DNA from: Burkholderia gladioli
Lineage (GTDB): Bacteria > Pseudomonadota > Gammaproteobacteria > Burkholderiales > Burkholderiaceae
Reading direction: 5' to 3'
DNA: 7,344 nucleotides
Assembly: GCA_009914575.1 (NCBI GenBank)
Contig: WNEB01000070.1
Location: 1 to 7,344 of the forward strand
Part shown: one piece after another, positions 1-6,545 of the stretch
How positions within the stretch are numbered: position 1 is the stretch's first letter
Layout: every line of letters begins with the position of its first letter
Notes under the pieces: generated by a model
Database searches by the model: none
What the model saw: the letters and a program-made list of their open reading frames with translations, nothing else
What the model was told of the DNA's origin: nothing
Program-made: the position numbers and the translations under genes

Positions 1-239
1 AGGGCGCGCAACGTCAGTCTATAGACGGTCTTCACGCCAAGTAATGCCTGAATCAGCGTATCGCCGTATAGACACGGGCGACCACGTGTGGGTATGGCAT
101 CGGGTATTCTGGCAAGGACGGCTTCATTTATCCATATTGTTACGTTCCCCCGGTTGATCAGGCCTTCATTATAGGCCGCCCAATTCCTGACACGGTAGCG
201 TGCCTTCGGCTCACCTTTCTTGTGTATGTCCTTGCGCAT
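1..239 (-). CDS. IS5-family transposase, N-terminal fragment (cut by window edge)
   Basis: The gene reads from an ATG at 237-239 on the minus strand and is open to the left edge, giving 79 residues. It starts MRKDIHKKGEPKARYRVRNW and continues through a segment with NRGNVTIWINEA and TRGRPCLYGD. This is the conserved N-terminal region I recognise from IS5-family (IS903-like) DDE transposases. The DDE catalytic residues lie further downstream and are not in the window, so activity cannot be judged. No strong ribosome binding site precedes the ATG, which is common for transposases kept at low expression. The gene is AT-richer than its neighbours and has less GC-biased codon use, consistent with mobile DNA. 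Confidence 0.82.
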   Translation of the reverse strand, partial: MRKDIHKKGEPKARYRVRNWAAYNEGLINRGNVTIWINEAVLARIPDAIPTRGRPCLYGDTLIQALLGVKTVYRLTLRA

Positions 240-330
240 TTTCTTGTCAAAAATTAGGCAGTTACTCTGGAATCTGACTTGATAGGAGGCTGGCCCCGCG
301 ACCGTTGCGCGTAAACGTCAACGGATCTCG

Positions 331-351
331 CTCGATTTATGCAACAACGCC
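331..351 (-). repeat. IS5-like terminal inverted repeat, left copy
   Basis: This is the 21-bp terminal sequence of the left IS. Its reverse complement appears exactly at 7126-7146. Beyond the 21 bp the two copies diverge (CGAGAT inward here, TGTGAG there), which suggests they are opposite ends of the same IS type or ends of related elements. Confidence 0.75.
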
Positions 352-981
352 CATTACCGCATCTATCGCCAGGCGCTCGTCGACATCTACGGCGAGCCGT
401 TCGCGCGCCTCGGCGACGCGCCTGAAATCCGCATCGGCGTCTCGCACGTGCCGCGCTGGCTCGGCGCACGAAGCGCCGTGGCGGCGGGCCTGGTGGCCTA
501 CAACATCGAGAAATACGTCCGCAAGACGTTGCACCCCACGCTCGGCCAGTCGCTCGGCTTCCGGTCGGAATTCGTGCGGGCGCAATCCTGCGCGCATGTC
601 GACGAACTGGCCGACCTGATCCTGCAATCGTCGTGCACGCCGCCGTTCACGCCGGTGCTGCGTCGCGCGGGGCGACCGGTGCTCGACGGCGGGATGGTCG
701 ACAACGTGCCGGTGGGCGCGCTCGACCCCGCGCCGGGCAAGGTGTTGGTGATGGTGACACGCCGCTATCCGCGTCCGCAGCGGTTCACGGTCGCGCACGG
801 CGAACAGACGCGGCTCTACGTGCAGCCGTCGGTCAAGGTGCCGATTTCGAGCTGGGATTACACGAGCCCGGGCCAGATGCAGCACGCCTACGATCTCGGC
901 CGCCGCGACGGCGAGCAGTTCGTTGCGGCGACGGCGCGCGACGCCTCGCAGGCGGCGCAGCCGGTGGCCGCGGCGTCCTGA
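352..981 (+). pseudogene. Patatin-like phospholipase, C-terminal remnant truncated by the IS
   Basis: Patatin-like phospholipases hydrolyse acyl esters using a Ser-Asp dyad: serine in a GxSxG motif and aspartate in DGG or DGA. The 209 codons here carry the second half only. VLDGGMVDNVPVG near residue 112 of the fragment holds the catalytic aspartate (685-687), and the downstream part matches the end of a bacterial family member. The glycine-rich oxyanion segment and the nucleophile serine motif are absent, because the frame runs straight into the IS end at 351. Without them the product cannot be catalytic. The frame stays open back into the IS as far as a TAG at 283-285. The first in-frame start inside it is a GTG at 448, with no ribosome binding site. 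The 5' part of the gene may survive beyond the IS, outside the window. It is followed by a hairpin and converges with the dehydrogenase. Confidence 0.75.
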
Positions 982-982
982 G

Positions 983-1020
983 CGGCGCCGACCGGGCCTG
1001 CGGCCCGACGGTCGGCGCCG
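983..1020. terminator. 12-bp perfect hairpin between convergent genes
   Basis: CGGCGCCGACCG at 983-994 pairs perfectly with CGGTCGGCGCCG at 1009-1020. Within the loop GGCC-type bases (994-998 and 1002-1006) can extend the structure. It starts two bases after the phospholipase stop and lies between two converging genes, which suits a shared transcription end. There is no T-tract after either arm, so it is not a canonical intrinsic terminator. On the minus strand a run of five T (complement of 1047-1051) lies before the hairpin, in the tail of the dehydrogenase transcript. Confidence 0.45.
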
Positions 1021-1080
1021 TTGCGCGCGGCGCGTTCCGATAACGAAAAACCGCGCCGGCCCGCAACGATCGACGCTGCA

Positions 1081-2097
1081 TCAACGCCGATTCCGCCCGC
1101 CGACCAGCGCATCGGGATTGGCCACGCTCGACGTGTCGCCCGAATCGAACGCGAGGATGTTGCGGAACGCCGCGCCGAAATACAGTTCGTAGCTCTCGCG
1201 CTCGACATAGCCGATATGCGGCGTGCAGATCACGTTCTCCATGCGCAGCAGGCTGTAGCCCTGCAGGATCGGCTCGCTTTCGAACACGTCGATGGCCGCC
1301 ATGCCGGGCCGGTTCTGCGCGAGCGCGTTGACGAGCGCGCTGTTCTCCAGCAACTCGGCGCGGCTCGTGTTGACGAGCAGCGAGGTCGGCTTCATCCGCA
1401 TCAGGTCGTCCTGCTTGACGATGCCGCGCGTCTCGTCGTTCAGGCGCAGGTGCAGCGTCAGGATGTCGGCCTGCTCGAAGAACGCCTCGCGGCTCTCGGC
1501 GGCGGTGTGGCCGTCGGCGCGCGCGCGTTCGAGCGACGGCTCGCGGCCCCAGACCAGCACGTTCATGCCGAACGCCTTGCCGTAGCCGGCCACCATCTGG
1601 CCGATCTTGCCGTAACCCCAGATGCCGAGCGTCTGGCCGCGCAGCACCTGGCCGAGGCCGAAGTTGGGCGGCATCGCCGAGGTCTTGAGGCCCGATTGCT
1701 GCCAGGCGCCCTGCTTGAGGTTGGCGACGTATTGCGGAATGCGGCGCTGGGCGGCCATGATCAGCGCCCAGGTCAATTCGACCGGCGCTACCGGCGAACC
1801 GGTGCCTTCGAGCACGGCGATGCCGCGCTCGGTGCAGGCCTCGATGTCGATATGGCTCGATGCCTTGCCCGTCTGGCTGATCATGCGCAGATGCGGGAGC
1901 TTGGCCAGCAGTTGCGAGGTGATGTGGGTGCGTTCGCGGATGAGCACGAGCGCTTCGACCTCGGTGAGCCGGCTGGCGAGCTGGCCGAGGCCGCGCACCG
2001 TATTGTTGAAGACCTTTACCTCGTGGTCGGCGAGCAACTCGAAACAATTGAGCTTGCGGACGGCGTCCTGATAGTCGTCGAGGATGGCTATTTTCAT
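1081..2097 (-). CDS. D-isomer-specific 2-hydroxyacid dehydrogenase family protein
   Basis: This is a 338-residue NAD(P)-dependent oxidoreductase of the D-2-hydroxyacid dehydrogenase family, which interconverts 2-hydroxy and 2-keto acids in the cytoplasm. The dinucleotide-binding motif is GYGKIG at residues 161-166, inside LGIWGYGKIGQMVAGYGKAF. The catalytic triad is complete: Arg246 in NTSRAELL, Glu275 in DVFESEP and His294 in TPHIGY. The Arg-Glu spacing of 29 matches the family pattern known from phosphoglycerate dehydrogenase. The length is normal for a member without a regulatory ACT domain. I placed the start at the ATG at 2095-2097 (MKIAILDDYQ), because the beta strand that opens the catalytic domain begins there. 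An upstream in-frame start at 2190 would add 31 residues with no family character. No clear Shine-Dalgarno sequence precedes the chosen ATG. The substrate cannot be told from sequence. The divergent LysR gene is a plausible regulator. Confidence 0.88.
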   Translation of the reverse strand: MKIAILDDYQDAVRKLNCFELLADHEVKVFNNTVRGLGQLASRLTEVEALVLIRERTHITSQLLAKLPHLRMISQTGKASSHIDIEACTERGIAVLEGTGSPVAPVELTWALIMAAQRRIPQYVANLKQGAWQQSGLKTSAMPPNFGLGQVLRGQTLGIWGYGKIGQMVAGYGKAFGMNVLVWGREPSLERARADGHTAAESREAFFEQADILTLHLRLNDETRGIVKQDDLMRMKPTSLLVNTSRAELLENSALVNALAQNRPGMAAIDVFESEPILQGYSLLRMENVICTPHIGYVERESYELYFGAAFRNILAFDSGDTSSVANPDALVGGRNRR

Positions 2098-2501
2098 GAA
2101 GTAGTCGAGAACGGCACGGAAAGCGGGATCCGCCGGGCACCGCCATGGCTGTGTGGCAGGCCGGCAGCCCGAACGGGTGCGGGCCGTCATGATCTTATGA
2201 CGCGCGCCGGGCAGGGGTATCGCTTTTTAACAGCTTGTTACGGGGCGGCCCTGCGGCGGCGCACCGGATCGGCGGCGGCGTTCGACCGTTGACGTGGGCG
2301 TGCGAATCGGCTTGTTCGAGGCCGATTGTTTCCGGAAAAAGAATAATTAGATGAATCTCGATGTAAGGTACCCCTCAATCGAACATTTTTTGTCGAAATC
2401 CCGCACTTCTATGGCAACTCTGCACCAAATTCGCTGTCGTAGGAGAATTATGCATTTGCTACACAATTTTGAAGCTGTAAAGCACAGCGGCGGGAGTGGT
2501 T
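2098..2501. other. Divergent intergenic region between dehydrogenase and LysR gene
   Basis: These roughly 400 bp hold the control regions of two divergent genes. The right half (about 2330-2480) is clearly AT-richer than the surrounding genes. I could not find a convincing sigma70 -35/-10 pair with good spacing for either gene. A 13-bp palindrome of the LysR-box type lies at 2228-2240. A strong AGGAG at 2441-2445 precedes an ATG at 2450 in a different frame from the regulator. No RNA gene or repeat is apparent. Confidence 0.6.
2228..2240. promoter_or_regulatory. Candidate LysR-type operator (T-N11-A palindrome)
   Basis: TAACAGCTTGTTA is a perfect interrupted palindrome with 5-bp arms and a 3-bp centre. 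It fits the T-N11-A dyad recognised by LysR-type regulators in general. It lies about 130 bp upstream of the dehydrogenase start and about 260 bp upstream of the LysR start, in the gap between the divergent genes. A 13-bp palindrome can arise by chance, so this is a candidate only. Confidence 0.35.
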
Positions 2502-3602
2502 ATGGATCATCTGCAGTCGATGCGAGTGTTCGTCAAGGTGGCCGATCTGGGCAGCTTCGCGCGAGCGGCCAGCGCGATGGATATCTCGAATGCCGTGGCC
2601 ACGCGCCACGTTGCCGATCTCGAGGGGCGACTCGGCACCCGTCTGTTGAACCGGACGACGCGCAGCCTCTCCCTGACCGAATCCGGCCAGGTTTATCTCG
2701 AACGTGCACGCCAGATTCTCGACGAGCTGGAAGACGTCGAGCAGATGGTCGTGGCTCGCAACCATGAGCCGGTCGGCACGCTGCGCATCGTCGCGCCGGT
2801 CGTGTTCGGGCTGCACAACCTCGCGCCGGTGCTGCAAAGCTACACCCAGGGCTATCCGAAGGTCATACCGGATCTCACACTGGTCGACAGGCAGGTCGAT
2901 CTGGTCGAGGAGGGCTTCGATGTCGGGGTGGTGATCGCGAGGCAGATGCGCAGCGCCAGCATCGTCACGCGGCGGCTCACCACGGGCTGCATGACCGTCT
3001 GCGCGACGCCTGCCTATCTGGAAAAGCACGGCGTGCCGACGCATCCCGAGCATCTGATGGAGCACCCGTCGCTGAGCCTGCCCGCCGAATACTGGGGCGA
3101 CGAGCGCGTGTTCACGGGGCCGGACGGCGAGGTGCGCGTGCGTCCCACCAACGTGATCGTCGCGAACAACACCGAAATGCTGCGTCAGTTCGCGCTGCTC
3201 GGCATGGGCGTGGCGATGCTGCCGAGCTACCTGATCGGCGGCGATACGGCGCGCGGCAAGCTGGTGCGCCTGCTGCCCGACTACCGTCTGCCGCAAATCG
3301 AGATCAACGTGGCCTACCCGAGCCGTCGCCACCTGCCGGCGAAGGTGCGCACGTTCATCGATCACCTCGTCGAGCACTTCAGCCAGATGCCGGATACCGC
3401 GCTGGGGGAGCAATGGGGCGTCAATAGCGGCCTGCAGCCGCCGTCGGAAGGGGCCGGCCTTGTGGCAAGGCTTGCAGCGCGCCGCGGCGGGCCCGTCGAT
3501 GCCGGCGCCCCTGCCGAAGAGCCGCCCGCGCATCACCGCGCCCTCGCCGCTCTGATCGAATTGCCCGTGCCGGTCCCGGTCGGCTTCGGGGCCGACAAAT
3601 AA
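2502..3602 (+). CDS. LysR-type transcriptional regulator with extended C-terminus
   Basis: This is a 366-residue DNA-binding regulator. The winged helix-turn-helix spans about residues 5-62 (GSFARAASAMDISNAVATRH, then GTRLLNRTTRSLSLTESG), followed by the linker helix and then the effector-binding domain from about residue 92 (VGTLRIVAPVVFG) to about 294. The pattern matches the LysR subgroup whose members often sit next to oxidoreductase genes. I chose the ATG at 2502 over the in-frame GTG at 2496, because GGGAG at 2492-2496 lies five bases upstream of it and MDHLQSMRVFVKVAD is the usual family start. Residues 297-366 extend beyond the usual end and are rich in Pro, Ala and Gly with no recognised domain. 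The gene is divergent from the dehydrogenase, the classic arrangement for a LysR regulator and its target. The inducer is unknown. A strong terminator overlaps the stop codon. Confidence 0.9.
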   Translation: MDHLQSMRVFVKVADLGSFARAASAMDISNAVATRHVADLEGRLGTRLLNRTTRSLSLTESGQVYLERARQILDELEDVEQMVVARNHEPVGTLRIVAPVVFGLHNLAPVLQSYTQGYPKVIPDLTLVDRQVDLVEEGFDVGVVIARQMRSASIVTRRLTTGCMTVCATPAYLEKHGVPTHPEHLMEHPSLSLPAEYWGDERVFTGPDGEVRVRPTNVIVANNTEMLRQFALLGMGVAMLPSYLIGGDTARGKLVRLLPDYRLPQIEINVAYPSRRHLPAKVRTFIDHLVEHFSQMPDTALGEQWGVNSGLQPPSEGAGLVARLAARRGGPVDAGAPAEEPPAHHRALAALIELPVPVPVGFGADK

Positions 3603-3637
3603 AAAGCGCGCTGTCCGTCAGGACAGCGCGCTTTTTT
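3601..3637. terminator. Bidirectional intrinsic terminator
   Basis: GCGCGCTGTCC at 3606-3616 and GGACAGCGCGC at 3621-3631 form an 11-bp GC-rich stem with a GTCA loop. On the plus strand it is followed by TTTTTT (3632-3637), and on the minus strand by TTTTT (complement of 3601-3605). It therefore fits intrinsic termination in both directions, ending the LysR transcript and the converging topB transcript. The A-run overlaps the LysR TAA stop. Confidence 0.88.
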
Positions 3638-3644
3638 CATGCTG

Positions 3645-3676
3645 GCGTGGCCATCCGCTTGGGCGGATGGCCACGC
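3645..3676. repeat. 14-bp perfect hairpin next to the topB stop
   Basis: GCGTGGCCATCCGC at 3645-3658 pairs without mismatch with GCGGATGGCCACGC at 3663-3676, across a four-base TTGG loop. It lies seven bases downstream of the topB stop and eight bases from the intrinsic terminator's T-tract. It has no T-tract on either strand, so it is more likely a 3'-end stabilising structure or a repeat-family palindrome than a terminator by itself. Confidence 0.6.
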
Positions 3677-3683
3677 AATCGCA

Positions 3684-6341
3684 TCACGACGACGCGGTCT
3701 TGCGAGCCGGCACCTTCTTCGCGGCAACCTTCTTGGCCGCGGGCGCCTTCTTCGCAGCCGGCGCCTTCTTGGCGGCGACCTTCTTGGCCGGCGCGGCGAC
3801 CGTATCGTCGCCGTCCTCGTTCGCGGCGGCGACCGAGCTTGTCGTGGCCGCCGTTTTCTTCGCGGCTGCGCCCGGCTTCGGCTCCTTCTTCTCGAACTCG
3901 AAGCCGATCTTGCCGTCCGGCTGCTTTACGAGGAACGCCTTGAAGTTGCGGCCCGTGCGCGACGACTTGAAGTTCGGCAGCAGATCGGTGCGGCCGTCGG
4001 TCAGCAGCTTGGCCATCTGCGCGCGCGCGATTTCCTGCTGCAGGATCACCTTGCCGGAACGGAAGTCGCAGGTTTTCGGGTTCGCGACTGAGTTCTCGCA
4101 GACGAAGCTCATGCCGTGCTCGAACACGCGGTCGCCGCACTTCGGGCAGGCGCCCACCGGTTCCTGCGTCGAGAAATCGGGCGCTTCGCCGTCTTCGCCG
4201 CCTTGATCCTGGCCGAAATCGAACTCGAGCTTGTAGTTCTTCGTGTCTTCGTCGAACGACAGCTTGAGAATGGCCGAGAACGGCCGGCCCATCTTGCTGC
4301 GGAAGCCCGACAGCGGCCCGATCGTCTTCTTCTGCAGCAGTTCCTCGACCTCGGGGATCTCGAACTGACGGCTGCCCGGAATCTTCGAGATCGAGAACTC
4401 GCACTGCGTGCAGGCGAAGCGGCGATAGTTTTCCTTCACCTGGCCGCCGCAATTCGGGCACGGCGTTTCCAGCGTCGCGTAGTCGCCGGGGATCGTGTCC
4501 GAATCGTATTCCTTCGCGCGCTTGACGATGGTTTGCGTCATGCGGGCGATTTCCTGCATGAACGCATCGCGCGGCAGATTGCCGCGTTCCATCTGCGACA
4601 GCTTGTATTCCCACTCGCCGGTCAGCTCCGGCGCGGTCAGTTCCTTCACGCCGAGCCCGCGCAGCAGCGTGGTCAGCTGGAACGCCTTGGCGGTGGGGAT
4701 CAGTTCGCGGCCTTCGCGCACGAGGTACTTTTCGCCGAGCAGTCCTTCGATGATCGCCGCGCGCGTGGCCGGCGTGCCGAGGCCCTTGTTGGCCATCGCC
4801 TCGCGCAGTTCGTCGTCGCCGACCAGCTTGCCCGCGCCTTCCATGGCCGACAGCAGCGTGGCTTCCGAATAGCGTGCGGGCGGCTTGGTGACGAGCGCGT
4901 GCGGCGCGACCTTGTCGGTCTTGACCTTTTCGTCCTTCTGCACCGGCACGAGGTTGGCGTCGGCGCCTTCGGCGTCGCGGTCGTAGACCTGCAGCCAGCC
5001 CGGTTCGACCAGCACCTTGCCTTCGGTCTTGAAGTGATGGCCGGCCACTTCGGTGATGCGCGTGGTGACCTTGTACTCGGCCGCCGGGAAGAACACGGCG
5101 AGGAAGCGCTTGACCACCAGGTCGTAGAGCTTCTGCTCGGGCTCGGACAGCGCCTTCGGCGCCTGCAGCGTCGGGATGATGGCGAAGTGATCGCTGATCT
5201 TCGAGTTGTCGAAGATCCGCTTGTTCGGCTTCACCCAGCCCTTGTCGAGCACCTGCTTGGCGTGCGGCAGGTAGTTGTTGCTTTCCTTGAGCATCTCGAG
5301 CGTCTGGCTCACGACGGTGCCGAGGTAATCCTCCGGCAGCGCGCGCGCGTCGGTACGCGGGTAGGTCAGCACCTTGTGCTTTTCGTACAGCGCCTGCGCC
5401 AGGCCGAGCGTGTTCTTGGCCGAGAAGCCGAAGCGGCTGTTGGCCTCGCGCTGCAGGCTGGTCAGGTCGTACAGCAGCGGCGAGAGCTGCGTGGACGGTT
5501 TCGATTCCTCGCCGACCGAGCCGATCTGCCCGCGGCACGCGGCCACGATGGTTTCGGCGGCCGGCAGGCTCCAGAGCCGCGAATCGCGCTTCTCGGGATC
5601 GTGCTCGTCGCGCTTGAACTTCGGGTCGTACCAGCGGCCTTCGTAGAAGCCGCCGGCACAGACGAATTCGGCGCGCACTTCCCAGTAATCGCGCGACACG
5701 AATTGACGGATCTTTTCCTCGCGCTCGACGACGATCGACAGCGTGGGCGTCTGCACCCGACCGACGGTGGTCAGGAAGAAGCCGCCGCCCTTGCTGTTGA
5801 ACGCGGTCATGGCCCGCGTGCCGTTGATGCCGACCAGCCAGTCCGCTTCGGAGCGGCAACGCGCCGCATCGGCGAGCGGCTGCATGTCTTCGTCGGAGCG
5901 CAGCTTGGCGAAGCCGTCGCGGATCGCGGTCGGCGTCATCGACTGGAGCCAGAGGCGCTGGACGGGCTGCTTGGCCTTCGCGTGCTGCGCGATCAGACGG
6001 AAAATCAGTTCGCCCTCGCGCCCCGCGTCGCATGCGTTGATGAGACGGTCGATGTCCTTGCACTTGATCAGCTTGGTCAGCACTTTCAACCGCGATTCGC
6101 TCTTGGCGATCGGATTCAGGTCGAAATGCGGCGGAATGACGGGCAGATGCGCGAAGCTCCACTTGCCTCGCTTGACCTCGTATTCCTCGGGCGCGGCGAT
6201 TTCGAGCAGGTGGCCGACCGCGGACGACAGGACGAAGTCGTCGCTTTCGAAATATTCGTCATGCTTGGTAAAGCCGCCCAGGGCGCGCGCGATGTCGTTC
6301 GCGACAGAGGGCTTTTCCGCAATGATCAGTGCTTTGGACAT
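3684..6341 (-). CDS. topB: DNA topoisomerase III (type IA) with Lys/Ala-rich tail
   Basis: Type IA topoisomerase III cuts one DNA strand through a 5'-phosphotyrosine and resolves (decatenates) replication and recombination intermediates. The protein has 885 residues. The Toprim domain opens with ALIIAEKPSVA (Glu9) and carries CDAGREGE (Asp105, Glu109, Glu111). VGRVQTPTL lies at about 193-201. The active-site tyrosine is Tyr327 in LTYPRTDAR, close to its position in the E. coli enzyme. GLGTPATRA follows at about 520-528. Two C-terminal zinc-finger-like cysteine clusters follow: Cys628/631/644/647 and Cys732/735/748/758. The end is a basic tail of KKVAA/KKAPAA repeats. The E. coli enzyme is about 650 residues, so the extra length here is the cysteine clusters plus tail. 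The ATG at 6339-6341 is the family start. The Shine-Dalgarno is weak. It lies 204 bp downstream of the thioredoxin-like gene on the same strand and converges with the LysR gene. Confidence 0.96.
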   Translation of the reverse strand: MSKALIIAEKPSVANDIARALGGFTKHDEYFESDDFVLSSAVGHLLEIAAPEEYEVKRGKWSFAHLPVIPPHFDLNPIAKSESRLKVLTKLIKCKDIDRLINACDAGREGELIFRLIAQHAKAKQPVQRLWLQSMTPTAIRDGFAKLRSDEDMQPLADAARCRSEADWLVGINGTRAMTAFNSKGGGFFLTTVGRVQTPTLSIVVEREEKIRQFVSRDYWEVRAEFVCAGGFYEGRWYDPKFKRDEHDPEKRDSRLWSLPAAETIVAACRGQIGSVGEESKPSTQLSPLLYDLTSLQREANSRFGFSAKNTLGLAQALYEKHKVLTYPRTDARALPEDYLGTVVSQTLEMLKESNNYLPHAKQVLDKGWVKPNKRIFDNSKISDHFAIIPTLQAPKALSEPEQKLYDLVVKRFLAVFFPAAEYKVTTRITEVAGHHFKTEGKVLVEPGWLQVYDRDAEGADANLVPVQKDEKVKTDKVAPHALVTKPPARYSEATLLSAMEGAGKLVGDDELREAMANKGLGTPATRAAIIEGLLGEKYLVREGRELIPTAKAFQLTTLLRGLGVKELTAPELTGEWEYKLSQMERGNLPRDAFMQEIARMTQTIVKRAKEYDSDTIPGDYATLETPCPNCGGQVKENYRRFACTQCEFSISKIPGSRQFEIPEVEELLQKKTIGPLSGFRSKMGRPFSAILKLSFDEDTKNYKLEFDFGQDQGGEDGEAPDFSTQEPVGACPKCGDRVFEHGMSFVCENSVANPKTCDFRSGKVILQQEIARAQMAKLLTDGRTDLLPNFKSSRTGRNFKAFLVKQPDGKIGFEFEKKEPKPGAAAKKTAATTSSVAAANEDGDDTVAAPAKKVAAKKAPAAKKAPAAKKVAAKKVPARKTASS
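3710..3790 (-). repeat. Imperfect 15/18-bp tandem repeats encoding the topB tail
   Basis: The motif CCTTCTT (AAGAAGG in the coding sense) occurs at 3713, 3728, 3746, 3764 and 3779, that is at spacings of 15, 18, 18 and 15 bp. It encodes five- and six-residue units beginning Lys-Lys and filled with Ala, Val and Pro (topB residues about 853-880). Such tails resemble histone H1-like basic domains. The repeat makes slippage and length variation between strains likely. Confidence 0.7.
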
Positions 6342-6397
6342 GACTCGTGTGGGTTGGAGAGACCGGATGGACCGAGTGACGGCCCTTTTACGTCGGC

Positions 6398-6406
6398 TTT
6401 ATAGCA
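6398..6406 (-). promoter_or_regulatory. Candidate extended -10 promoter for topB
   Basis: On the minus strand the sequence reads TGCTATAAA, an extended -10 (TGn) joined to a five-of-six match to TATAAT. It is about 57 bp upstream of the topB ATG. The region 17 bp further upstream (GGTGTC) is a poor -35, which is typical of promoters that rely on an extended -10. Confidence 0.4.
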
Positions 6407-6436
6407 CACGGCGCCGGGTCGACACCCGGCTCGTGT
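6406..6436. repeat. Inverted repeat upstream of topB
   Basis: GCCGGGT at 6413-6419 pairs with ACCCGGC at 6424-6430 across a CGAC loop. Outer arms ACACG (6406-6410) and CGTGT (6432-6436) can extend the stem with a small asymmetric bulge. It could be an end-of-transcript hairpin for the thioredoxin-like gene, but no T-tract follows on the minus strand. Because it covers the -14 to -45 zone of the candidate topB promoter, it could equally be an operator. Confidence 0.4.
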
Positions 6437-6545
6437 AAAAAGCGGCTCATCATAAGTGGGGGCCGATGCGCCGGCAAGCCCGCCGAAATCCCAGGCGGGG
6501 CGGGCGTGGGCGACCGATGCGGCCCGCTGGACGAAAAATTCGGGG

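Larger units (their letters stand above)
1..351 (-). mobile_element. IS5-family insertion sequence, start-proximal end (partial)
   Basis: This is the end of an insertion sequence that continues past the left edge of the window. Its outer boundary is the terminal inverted repeat at 331-351, which read outward-in on the minus strand begins GGCGTTGTTGCATAAATC. About 110 bp of non-coding leader separate that repeat from the transposase start at 239. The same 21-bp terminal sequence recurs in inverted orientation at 7126-7146. The IS5 family is assigned from the transposase N-terminus and from the style of the terminus. The exact IS name cannot be given. The phospholipase reading frame resumes immediately at 352, so the boundary is sharp. 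The target-site duplication cannot be checked because the other IS end is outside the window. Confidence 0.8.
6342..6545. other. Intergenic region upstream of topB
   Basis: This 204-bp gap lies between two minus-strand genes. It contains a candidate extended -10 promoter for topB, an inverted repeat at 6406-6436 that overlaps that promoter, and a weaker GC-rich inverted repeat (GCCCGCC at 6478-6484, GGCGGGC at 6499-6505). The weaker repeat lies just downstream of the thioredoxin-like stop, with no T-tract. No coding sequence is convincing here. Confidence 0.5.

Noticed and set aside
2098..2190. Dehydrogenase start at 2190, adding 31 residues
   Set aside because: The extra residues show no similarity to the family, while MKIAILDDYQ at 2097 is the expected beginning of the catalytic domain.
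833..2292. Long open frames overlapping the dehydrogenase (833-2146 minus, 1021-2292 plus)
   Set aside because: Both are shadows of the dehydrogenase, which alone carries the NAD-binding motif and the Arg/Glu/His catalytic residues.
2448..3536. Minus-strand open frame of 362 codons opposite lysR
   Set aside because: It is the antisense shadow of lysR, His/Arg-rich and without domain features.
3637..6162. Second minus-strand open frame of 841 codons overlapping topB
   Set aside because: It is an out-of-frame reading of topB with extremely Arg-rich composition and no family motif.
4116..6404. Long plus-strand open frame (762 codons) opposite topB
   Set aside because: It is the antisense shadow of topB in GC-rich DNA. 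The minus-strand frame has all topoisomerase III motifs, while the plus-strand frame shows no recognisable domain and is Arg/Ala/Leu-rich.
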